Assembly (NCBI GenBank): GCA_043789035.1 | Contig: JAYWIG010000029.1 | Location: 1 to 20,152 of the forward strand | Direction: 5' to 3' | DNA length: 20,152 nt | DNA from: JAYWIG01 sp043789035 | Lineage (GTDB): Bacteria > Pseudomonadota > Gammaproteobacteria > Burkholderiales > Burkholderiaceae_E | Shown here: piece after piece, positions 6,780 through 13,281 of the stretch | Position numbering within the stretch: position 1 is the first letter of the stretch | Layout: every line of letters begins with the position of its first letter | Translations under genes and position numbers: made by a program | Notes under the pieces: generated by a model | Told to the model about the DNA's origin: nothing | The model's database searches: none | Seen by the model: the letters and a program-made list of their open reading frames with translations, nothing else

Positions 6780-7814
6780 TTACTTCTTAAAAACGGCGCG
6801 AAGCTCTTTGCTCGGCATGAAACTACCGTTCCATACCTTGTCGGGGTTAACACGCTCTTTAGTGTTGAAGGAATCAGCAACTTGCGATGCCATTAATGCC
6901 AACCGTGGTGCGCGAACTTCGCCAAAACCTTCGGCTTTTGCGTCGGCGGTGCTCACCACACTATCGATGGCCAATCTCAAGCGACGCTTCTCGAGCGCTT
7001 CATCAATAATGCCATCGCGGTCTTTCACGAATTTGACCGATGCATCTGGGTCGGCAATCACGTCTTTCACACCTTTTGAGAATGCGCGTAAAAATGCTTT
7101 TACCGCTTCGGGGTTCTTTTTCAAGAATTCTTCAGAAACGATAATGGCGTTGCCGTAGAACTTTACGCCATTGGTCGAGTAAGGTAATACAACAATGTCC
7201 TCGTCTTTTACGCCGCGGGCATTTAAGTTCAGGATTGAGGTAAATGAGAAGCCAGTAATTGCATCGATGTCGCCTCTAACCAGCATAGTTTCACGCAATG
7301 GCGGATCCATGGATGTCCAAGCGGTTTTCGAAGCATCTAAGCCGTTAGCTTTCGCAAATACGGGGTATGACTTGCGTCCGGCATCGAACACTGGCGCACC
7401 TAGTTTTTTACCTTCCAAGTCAGCGGGTTTTGTAATGCCAGATTTCTTCAAGGCCAGCACGGCAGCAGGCGTATTGTTGTAAACCATCATGACGGCAACC
7501 GGCTTACCTGGTGCTGTTGGGTTATTTCCGTAGAACTCCATCAGAGCGCCCATGTCTGCAAAGCCCATGTCGTAGGTGTTGGTTGCAACACGAGATACCG
7601 TGCCACCAGAGCCATTGCCCGCATCGATTGTTACATCGAGCTTTTCCGCCTGAAAGTGGCCTTTAGCTTTTGCCGCTAAAAATAAGGCGGCAGGGCCTTC
7701 AAAACGCCAGTCGAGCTGGAATTTGATTTTGGTTTCTTGCGCTCTTACGCTAGTTGCCACGAACGAGACGCTGATAGCAGCAATCAGCGCGGCTGACTTT
7801 AAAAATAGATTCAT
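6780..7814 (-). CDS. ABC transporter substrate-binding protein, NMT1/THI5-like
   Basis: This secreted periplasmic receptor (344 residues) delivers substrate to the permease/ATPase pair encoded downstream. The start is ATG at 7814: it gives a clean signal peptide (MNLFLK, hydrophobic core, then SVRA|QE with an Ala-X-Ala cleavage site around residue 26). The longer frame reaching 8027 has no signal peptide and overlaps the divergent xdhC. The mature part begins KIKFQLDWRFEGPAALFLA, which resembles the NMT1/THI5 fold receptors for hydroxymethylpyrimidine, sulfonates or nitrate. NAIIVSEEFLKKNPEAVKAFLRA in the C-terminal half is typical. The neighbouring xdhC and a deaminase make a purine-like substrate a reasonable guess, but no residue proves it. 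An AGG lies about nine bases before the start. Confidence 0.9.
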   Translation of the reverse strand: MNLFLKSAALIAAISVSFVATSVRAQETKIKFQLDWRFEGPAALFLAAKAKGHFQAEKLDVTIDAGNGSGGTVSRVATNTYDMGFADMGALMEFYGNNPTAPGKPVAVMMVYNNTPAAVLALKKSGITKPADLEGKKLGAPVFDAGRKSYPVFAKANGLDASKTAWTSMDPPLRETMLVRGDIDAITGFSFTSILNLNARGVKDEDIVVLPYSTNGVKFYGNAIIVSEEFLKKNPEAVKAFLRAFSKGVKDVIADPDASVKFVKDRDGIIDEALEKRRLRLAIDSVVSTADAKAEGFGEVRAPRLALMASQVADSFNTKERVNPDKVWNGSFMPSKELRAVFKK

Positions 7815-7893
7815 CGGGTAACCTAGGGGTGAAGTGAAAATTAAAAAACGACGATAAATTGAGCAAACTCTTGATTCTAGCAATTCCCGCGCC

Positions 7894-8730
7894 ATGGATA
7901 TTTTGAACCCAACAAGTTCGATCATGCACCAGTTTGGGCAATCCTGCATGCAAAAACGTGCGAACTTGGTGATTGTCGACATTCGCCTGCTGAAAGGGAG
8001 TGCACCGAGAAGTGCAGGAACTCTCATGTTTGTCTCCGCTGACGGAGTTTCAGGGACAATCGGCGGCGGGCACCTTGAATTTGCTGCAATCGCACAAGCG
8101 AGGCGAATGGTTCATAGCGGCGAAGTCGGCGCTGTCGAGCAAACTTTCGCACTTGGGCCAACTTTAGGCCAGTGTTGCGGCGGTAGCGTCGTGCTTGGCT
8201 ACGAATTCCTTTCTGAATTGAATTGGCCCGATATCGAGGCTAAGCTTGCAGCTATGGTGAGCATTCGCTTTACGCTAAATTTGTTTGGGGCTGGCCATGT
8301 AGGTGCTGCTTTAGTAAGAGCGTTGGCGCCACTACCATGCATCGTTAATTGGATTGATGAGCGAGAAGAACTTTTTGAATGCTATGCCACGGAGCAGACT
8401 AGCAATATCCGAATCATTGCTGTCGATTCACCTGCGGCTGAGGTGCGACACGGCCGGCTTGGAGACTATTACCTAGTGCTTACTCACAGCCATGCTTTAG
8501 ATCTTGAAATTATTGAAGCAGTTTTGCGTCGCGGCGATGCGGGTTATGTTGGTTTAATAGGGTCAGCCACCAAACGAGCGGTTTTTACGAGTCGTTTAGA
8601 GCAAAAAGGCCTTTGCGTTGAGCCATTGCATTGTCCGGTTGGCTTAGCCGGGGTGGTGGGCAAGGAGCCTGAAGTGATTGCCGCATCAATCGCCGCTGAT
8701 CTGCTCCTACGCAGTTCCGTTGGTTTGTAG
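7894..8730 (+). CDS. xdhC: XdhC-family xanthine dehydrogenase maturation factor
   Basis: XdhC binds molybdenum cofactor, promotes its sulfuration and hands it to xanthine dehydrogenase in the cytoplasm. The 278-residue chain has the N-terminal XdhC/CoxI domain, with GSAPRSAGTLMFV, GTIGGGHLEF and LGPTLGQCCGG. The Cys-Cys pair of that last motif is conserved in the family. A C-terminal Rossmann domain follows, with LFGAGHVGAALVRAL, GYVGLIGSATKRAVF and KEPEVIAASIAADLL. The start at 7894 lacks a Shine-Dalgarno sequence; ATG 7924 (MHQFGQ) is a possible alternative that would shorten it by ten residues. It is transcribed away from the ABC binding-protein gene. The structural xdhA/xdhB genes are not in the window, which is unusual because xdhC normally adjoins them. 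Confidence 0.9.
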   Translation: MDILNPTSSIMHQFGQSCMQKRANLVIVDIRLLKGSAPRSAGTLMFVSADGVSGTIGGGHLEFAAIAQARRMVHSGEVGAVEQTFALGPTLGQCCGGSVVLGYEFLSELNWPDIEAKLAAMVSIRFTLNLFGAGHVGAALVRALAPLPCIVNWIDEREELFECYATEQTSNIRIIAVDSPAAEVRHGRLGDYYLVLTHSHALDLEIIEAVLRRGDAGYVGLIGSATKRAVFTSRLEQKGLCVEPLHCPVGLAGVVGKEPEVIAASIAADLLLRSSVGL

Positions 8731-8794
8731 CTCGTAAGGCTATTCGAACGCTTTCGACAAGGCTCTACACAGAAGTGTGTTCTTGAGAAAAGCG

Positions 8795-9664
8795 ATGAAA
8801 CCAACTCTTCAATATATGCGTAATTCAATGGCGGCCAGGTTTGGCACAGTCGCTGCTGCAATCCTCTTATCTGTAAGCGCTCTTGATGCGCAAGCAAAAG
8901 CCTGTAGCGGGCAAAGCGCCACGCAAAAGGTTTCTTTAGTTGAGCTATACACTTCGCAAGGTTGTAGCTCCTGTCCACCGGCCGACCAATGGCTAGGCAC
9001 ATTAACTCAACGAGATGATGTAGTGCCGCTCTCTATGCATGTGGCCTATTGGGATTACATCGGCTGGAAAGACCCATTTGCAAAACCTGAGTTCGCCCAG
9101 CGCCAGCGTTGGTTGGCGCAAGTAAGTAAATCGAATTCGGTCTACACTCCTGGTGTGTTTGTGGGTGGCGGTGAGTTCCGCGAATGGGGCAGTAGTTTTA
9201 TGCAGCAACGCCTTTTTGCACGGCATTCCAACGCTACTGCAGCGGCTTCGATTCGTATTGAAAAGGTCTCGGCTGGCAGTGCGCTGTGGAGAGTGGTTGC
9301 AACGGTAGATCCTGCACATTCTGTTGAAAACAAGCGCTTATTCATTGCAGGTACAAAGAATGGTCTAGTGTCTAAAGTGAAAGCCGGTGAAAATAACGGG
9401 CGCACATTGACCAACCATCATGTTGTCGATTTTTGGTCAGGGCCACAAAATGTGAAAAGTGGTTCTCAGTTCGAATGGCAGGGCACTATTGCCAATGAAC
9501 CAGATGAGTTAGTTGCATTTGTGCAAGACATAAAAACTGGTGATGTGTTGCAAGCTTTTCGATTGAATGTAAAGACTGAGCAGTGTCGAGGCGACGCTAA
9601 AACCTCATTCAAACAATCCCCTACACCATCCGCTTTGCAATCTCCTCAAGCATCACTTCGTTAG
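8795..9664 (+). CDS. DUF1223 thioredoxin-like exported protein
   Basis: This is a DUF1223 protein with the family motif VELYTSQGCSSCPPAD, a CXXC pair (Cys57, Cys60) in a thioredoxin-like fold, followed by VVPLSMHVAYWDYIGWKDPFA and YTPGVFVGG. Residues 1-35 include a hydrophobic stretch ending in DAQA, consistent with a signal peptide, so the protein is probably periplasmic. Its biochemical role is unknown. ATG 8795 is preferred because GAGAA lies about six bases before it; GTG 8777 and ATG 8816 are alternatives. The family core ends near QAFRLNVKTEQC. The last ~25 residues are low-complexity and run antisense into an acyl-CoA dehydrogenase remnant, so the tail may have been acquired when that gene was destroyed. 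Confidence 0.88.
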   Translation: MKPTLQYMRNSMAARFGTVAAAILLSVSALDAQAKACSGQSATQKVSLVELYTSQGCSSCPPADQWLGTLTQRDDVVPLSMHVAYWDYIGWKDPFAKPEFAQRQRWLAQVSKSNSVYTPGVFVGGGEFREWGSSFMQQRLFARHSNATAAASIRIEKVSAGSALWRVVATVDPAHSVENKRLFIAGTKNGLVSKVKAGENNGRTLTNHHVVDFWSGPQNVKSGSQFEWQGTIANEPDELVAFVQDIKTGDVLQAFRLNVKTEQCRGDAKTSFKQSPTPSALQSPQASLR

Positions 9665-9722
9665 CGCCGCCGCCGATCGATTGAATGCGAGCATCCCGGG
9701 TCATGCGCTCGATAATGAGTTC
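9621..9722 (-). pseudogene. Remnant of an acyl-CoA dehydrogenase C-terminus
   Basis: On the minus strand, bases 9722 down to 9621 read as 33 codons plus TAG. They contain the blocks ELIIERMTRDARIQ, SIGGGANEVM and EEIAKRMV, then the stop. This is the conserved last helix region of acyl-CoA dehydrogenases (the E/V-ER-x-x-RDARI-x-x-I-x-GG-x-NE-I motif followed by the final IAKRM tail). There is no start codon and an in-frame stop lies at 9749-9747, so at most 42 codons are open. The remaining ~340 codons are absent. The fragment begins exactly where the deaminase gene ends and overlaps the 3' end of the DUF1223 gene in antisense. I read it as the scar of a deletion or replacement. Confidence 0.8.
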
Positions 9723-10227
9723 ATGTCCAAAAATCTTGATGTACGGTTAGGGCTTCGTCTTCTAATGCTGGGCCTACCACTGTGATTGGCCTTTGCCCTG
9801 CAGCAAACACAGTTCGACAAGGTAGGTTCATCGTGAGGTTTTCTGGGTGAGGCCCGATATGCTTCTTTAGGCGAGTTTCGCTTAAAGCATAAACAACCTT
9901 TGCAATACCCACCCAATAGGCAGCGCCAGCGCACATCGCGCACGGTTCGGCAGAAGTGTACATGGCAGCGTTTGCTAAAACCTGTGGGCTGAGTGTTTTG
10001 CTCGCTTGTGTCATCAAAATTCGCTCTGCATGCGAGGTGGCATCATGATCAACTGGCCCGCGATTCTCTGCGGTTAATAGGATCTCTCCTGTCGGAGAAA
10101 CGAGCAATGCGCCAAATGGGTGGTTACCTCTTGCGCGAGAACTTGCTGAAAGCGCTATTGCCTGCCATAAGTATTTCTCATCGAATTCGCTAAGGGCTAG
10201 TTGCGGCTCGTGTGCTGGATCGCCCAT
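9721..10227 (-). CDS. Cytidine-deaminase-fold nucleoside/guanine deaminase
   Basis: This is a 168-residue zinc hydrolase of the CDA/TadA/GuaD superfamily. The zinc and catalytic motifs are HAE (His67, Glu69) and PCAMC (Cys96, Cys99). NHPFGALLV before them and CAGAAYWVGIAKVVYALSE after them resemble bacterial guanine deaminase and 'nucleoside deaminase' proteins more than TadA, which usually has the pattern E-V-P-V-G-A. The protein ends normally in VHQDFW. The likely reaction is hydrolytic deamination of guanine to xanthine or of a related nucleoside. The xdhC gene nearby supports a purine catabolism role, but the substrate is not proven. It is divergent from the BCCP-carboxyltransferase gene, and its stop abuts an acyl-CoA dehydrogenase remnant. 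Confidence 0.82.
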   Translation of the reverse strand: MGDPAHEPQLALSEFDEKYLWQAIALSASSRARGNHPFGALLVSPTGEILLTAENRGPVDHDATSHAERILMTQASKTLSPQVLANAAMYTSAEPCAMCAGAAYWVGIAKVVYALSETRLKKHIGPHPENLTMNLPCRTVFAAGQRPITVVGPALEDEALTVHQDFWT

Positions 10228-10259
10228 GCTTTACACTTTCTCTCTTTACATCGTTGATG

Positions 10260-10275
10260 ACGCCTATTATGGCGT
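10260..10275. promoter_or_regulatory. Inverted repeat in a divergent intergenic region
   Basis: ACGCC (10260-10264) and GGCGT (10271-10275) form a perfect palindrome with an AT-only 6-base spacer (TATTAT). It sits between the divergent deaminase and carboxyltransferase genes (10228-10324). This spacing fits a dimeric regulator operator, or it could overlap a -10 element. No regulator gene lies beside it, so the call is tentative. Confidence 0.3.
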
Positions 10276-10324
10276 AAGCAATGTCGGCGGCTGGTTTGTC
10301 TCGGTACACTTTTAAAGGTTGTTC

Positions 10325-12073
10325 ATGGTAGTTGCTCCGATGGCGGGTGTGGTGGTGGATGTTCTTGTGAGCGCTGGGCAAACGGTTGCGCAAGGGCAAG
10401 TCCTAGCAGTGCTAGAGGCGATGAAAATGGAGCACGAAGTGCTTGCGCTCAAGGCGGGCGTTGTGTCGGAAGTATTTGCGGTCAAAGGCCAGATGCTTGA
10501 GGAGGGGGCCAATTTGCTTAAAGTCGTGTTGGGCATTGAAGGCGACAAACGTTTGGTTACCGATGTTCAAAAAGCGATAGTGGCGAGCGTTATTCGTGGT
10601 GACTTAAACGCGGTGTTAGATCGCGAGCAATACATATTCGATGCGGCACGCCCCGAAGCTATTGCTAAGCGTCATGCGCTAGGGATGCAAAGTGCTCGCG
10701 AAAATATCCAACGCCTGTTTGACGATGGTAGTTTCAATGAGTTCGGTGGATTAGCATTCGCAGCACAAAGTACCCGTCGAAGCCGTGAAGACTTGATTGC
10801 GAACACACCAGCCGATGGCATTGTCACTGGTGTAGGCAAAGTCGATGGCGTGAGCTGCGCCGTCTTTGCCTATGACATGACGGTACTTGCCGGCACACAA
10901 GGTATGCGCAGCCATCAGAAAACCGATAGACTTTTGGAGGTTGCGCTGAGCAGGCGATTGCCTGTTATTTTGTTTGCCGAAGGTGGTGGTGGCCGCCCAG
11001 GTGACACCGACATGCCAATCATCGCAGGCCTGAACGTAGCGACGTTTTCAACCTTCGCTAAGTTGTCGGGCATGGTGCCGTTAATTGGCATCGTGGCGGG
11101 TAGATGTTTTGCAGGTAACGCAGCTTTGCTGGGTTGTTGCGATGTGATTATTGCCACGGAGAACTCGAATATCGGCATGGGCGGCCCGGCGATGGTGGAG
11201 GGTGGTGGTTTGGGTGTTTTCAAGCCTGAACAAATTGGCCCAGCGAATGTGCAGTTTGCTAATGGCGTGATTGATATTTTGGTGAAAGATGAGCCGGCGG
11301 CGATTGCTGAGGCCAAGCGATATCTGGCGTTTTCGCTTAAATCGCGAAGTACCGAAGTGGCGTATGCCGATCAAATTACTTTGCGTGATGTCGTGCCCGA
11401 GAATCGCTTGCGAAGCTATCAAGTGCGCGATGCAATAAATACTATCTTTGACCTAAGTTCTGTACAAGAGTTGCAAGCAGGCTATGGCGTGGGTGTTGTT
11501 ACAGCGTTTGCCCGTTTAGGTGGCAGCTCTGTGGCTGTGATTGCCAACAACCCTTTCCACTTAGGTGGTGCTATCGATGCTGACGCCGCTGATAAACTGG
11601 CTGAGTTTTTAGGGCTGTGCAATCGCTACGAGCTGCCGATCGTGTCGTTGGTTGACACGCCTGGCTTCATGGTTGGCCCAGAAATTGAGGCCAAGGCGCA
11701 AGTGCGATATGCCAGCGGCTTGTTTATTGCAACAGCAAAACTAAAGGTACCTTTAGTAGCGGTGGTACTTCGCAAAGGCTATGGCCTAGGTGCGATGGCC
11801 ATGACGGCGGGTGGCTTTTATCAAACCACTGCAACGATTGCTTGGCCCACGGCTGAATTCGGCGCGATGGGCTTGGAAGGCTCTGTGCGCTTGGGTTACC
11901 GTAAAGAGTTAGAAGCCTGCATCAATGCTACCCAGCGCGAAGCACTGTATGAAGACTTGCTCGCCAAGCAGTACGAACAAGGCAAAGCCATTCGCATGGC
12001 AGAAACCTTAGAAATAGACGCTGTGATTGATCCCGCAAAAACCAGAGATTGGTTAATCTCCGTATTGATTTAA
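10325..12073 (+). CDS. Biotinyl-domain/carboxyltransferase fusion (acyl-CoA carboxylase beta type)
   Basis: This 582-residue protein combines a biotin carboxyl carrier domain (about 1-70; APMAG start, EAMKM with biotinylated Lys34, then EGANLLKVV) with an acyl-CoA carboxyltransferase of the PccB/MccB/AccD type. The CT N-domain has TPADGIVTGVGKV, GGGGRPGD and GRCFAGNAALLGCCDVI, with NSNIGMGGPAM after it. The CT C-domain has VIANNPFHLGGAID, VDTPGFMVGPEIE and RKGYGLGAMAM. It would transfer the carboxyl group from its own biotin to an acyl-CoA. Usually the carrier domain is fused to biotin carboxylase, not to the N-terminus of a stand-alone CT subunit. No biotin carboxylase is in the window, so it must be supplied from elsewhere. 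ATG 10325 is chosen over TTG 10319 because AAAGG lies about six bases before it. The acyl substrate is unknown. Confidence 0.88.
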   Translation: MVVAPMAGVVVDVLVSAGQTVAQGQVLAVLEAMKMEHEVLALKAGVVSEVFAVKGQMLEEGANLLKVVLGIEGDKRLVTDVQKAIVASVIRGDLNAVLDREQYIFDAARPEAIAKRHALGMQSARENIQRLFDDGSFNEFGGLAFAAQSTRRSREDLIANTPADGIVTGVGKVDGVSCAVFAYDMTVLAGTQGMRSHQKTDRLLEVALSRRLPVILFAEGGGGRPGDTDMPIIAGLNVATFSTFAKLSGMVPLIGIVAGRCFAGNAALLGCCDVIIATENSNIGMGGPAMVEGGGLGVFKPEQIGPANVQFANGVIDILVKDEPAAIAEAKRYLAFSLKSRSTEVAYADQITLRDVVPENRLRSYQVRDAINTIFDLSSVQELQAGYGVGVVTAFARLGGSSVAVIANNPFHLGGAIDADAADKLAEFLGLCNRYELPIVSLVDTPGFMVGPEIEAKAQVRYASGLFIATAKLKVPLVAVVLRKGYGLGAMAMTAGGFYQTTATIAWPTAEFGAMGLEGSVRLGYRKELEACINATQREALYEDLLAKQYEQGKAIRMAETLEIDAVIDPAKTRDWLISVLI

Positions 12074-12089
12074 TTATTTAGAAAAATTT

Positions 12090-12332
12090 ATGAGCCACGA
12101 GAATTTGCCCCCGTTGATTGAAACCGAGATCGGCTTTTATCGGCACTACAAAGGAATGAAGTACCAAGTATTAGGCACGGTAAGGCACAGCGAAACTTTG
12201 GAACCACTTACGTTATATAAGGCGCTTTATGGTGAACATGGGTTATGGGTTCGCCCAGCCGTGATGTTTAACGAAATTGTCGTGATCGATGGGGTAGAGC
12301 GAAAACGCTTCGAGAAGCTAATCAATGATTAA
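12090..12332 (+). CDS. DUF1653 family protein
   Basis: This is an 80-residue protein with the DUF1653 pattern GFYRHYKGMKYQVLGTVRHSE, followed by TLEPLTLYKALYGEHGLWVRP and a MFNEIV end. Such small proteins are widespread in proteobacteria and have no established function. It lies 16 bases after the carboxyltransferase gene and overlaps the following kinase gene by 8 bases, so these three genes are probably one transcription unit with translational coupling at the second junction. No clear Shine-Dalgarno sequence precedes the ATG. Confidence 0.88.
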   Translation: MSHENLPPLIETEIGFYRHYKGMKYQVLGTVRHSETLEPLTLYKALYGEHGLWVRPAVMFNEIVVIDGVERKRFEKLIND

Positions 12333-13269
12333 GCCTGTTATTGCAATTGGCAGCGCTGTATGGGATACGATTTTCAATGTCAGCGAAATTCCAGGCAAAG
12401 GCATTAAATTATTACCAAAAAGCGCCAGGCAAATTGCTTCGGGTATGGCAGCAACCGCCGCTGCGAGTATGGCGCGATTAGGCTTGCCCGTTCAACTCTG
12501 GAGCATGGTTGGCGATGATGTGACTGGCAGAATGTTGCTCGATGAACTGAGTGCGGAAGGCGTCGATACTCAGCATGCAGTCACAGTAAAGGGCGCCTTA
12601 ACACCGTTTTCGTCGATCTTGATCGATCCGAGTGGTGAGCGTTTAGTCGTGCCATATTTCGACAGTAAACTAAGTGCCGATACGTCATTGCTGCCGCTAG
12701 AAATGATTGCATCGGCGAGCGCTGTTTTGGCAGATGTCCGTTGGCCCGATGCAGCACATGCAGCCTTTGTCGAAGCGCGTAAGCATGGTGTGCCAACTGT
12801 GTTGGATGCCGATGTTGGCGCTGCAGAAATTTTGATGCGGTTGTGCCCGTTAGCAGATCACGTCTTATTTTCTGAACCTGCGCTGCAAAGCTTGACACGG
12901 AATAAAGAGCCGAGAACTGCTCTGTACGAAATTGCCAAGCAATTACCTACCGCTCAGGTAATCGGTGTGACGTTAGGCGAGCGAGGCTCATTAGTCTGGC
13001 AAGCAAACGCCGCAATAGCTGAGGGTGGAAAAGCGTTATTTGTTGAAGCTGTGAAGATTAAAAGTATCGATACCTTGGGTGCGGGCGACGTGTGGCATGC
13101 AGCCTATTGCTATGGTTTGGTAAGCAAGTTTGGCTTACAAAAGACAGTTGAGCTCGCCAATATGGCAGCCGCGATGAAATGCGAGCAGTTATGGGGGAGG
13201 CTGGGGGCTCCCAGACTAAATGAGGTTCAAGATAGATTGAAATTTGCCGTGCCACGGAGTATCGGTTAG
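12325..13269 (+). CDS. PfkB-family (ribokinase-like) sugar kinase
   Basis: This is a 314-residue cytoplasmic kinase of the PfkB/ribokinase family, which phosphorylates sugars or nucleosides with ATP. The N-terminal signature is AIGSAVWDTIF and ASGMAATAAASMARLG; the C-terminal one is DTLGAGDVWHAAYCYGL, with catalytic base Asp255 and the GAGD anion hole. Usual members have G-D-x-F after GAGD; here it is V-W-H, a variant that I think occurs in some proteobacterial subfamilies. The substrate cannot be read from sequence. Its ATG overlaps the DUF1653 stop (ATGATTAA), implying coupled translation. It ends 12 bases before the giant minus-strand gene, and no terminator is visible between them. Confidence 0.88.
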   Translation: MIKPVIAIGSAVWDTIFNVSEIPGKGIKLLPKSARQIASGMAATAAASMARLGLPVQLWSMVGDDVTGRMLLDELSAEGVDTQHAVTVKGALTPFSSILIDPSGERLVVPYFDSKLSADTSLLPLEMIASASAVLADVRWPDAAHAAFVEARKHGVPTVLDADVGAAEILMRLCPLADHVLFSEPALQSLTRNKEPRTALYEIAKQLPTAQVIGVTLGERGSLVWQANAAIAEGGKALFVEAVKIKSIDTLGAGDVWHAAYCYGLVSKFGLQKTVELANMAAAMKCEQLWGRLGAPRLNEVQDRLKFAVPRSIG

Positions 13270-13281
13270 ATTTGAAGGAGG

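Noticed and set aside
6727..7158. 143-codon open frame on + inside the binding-protein gene
   Set aside because: It is antisense to a clear NMT1-like gene, and its translation shows no recognisable motif; a shadow frame.
7815..7893. Promoter elements in the gap between the binding-protein gene and xdhC
   Set aside because: Candidate hexamers on both strands match the sigma-70 consensus at only about half of positions.
7815..8027. Longer open frame for the ABC binding protein, starting at 8027 on -
   Set aside because: It overlaps xdhC, lacks a signal peptide at its start, and the family's signal peptide begins cleanly at 7814.
10915..11316. Long open frame on - inside the carboxyltransferase gene
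   Set aside because: It lies wholly opposite conserved CT motifs and reads as low-complexity Pro/Ala/Ser; a shadow of codon bias.
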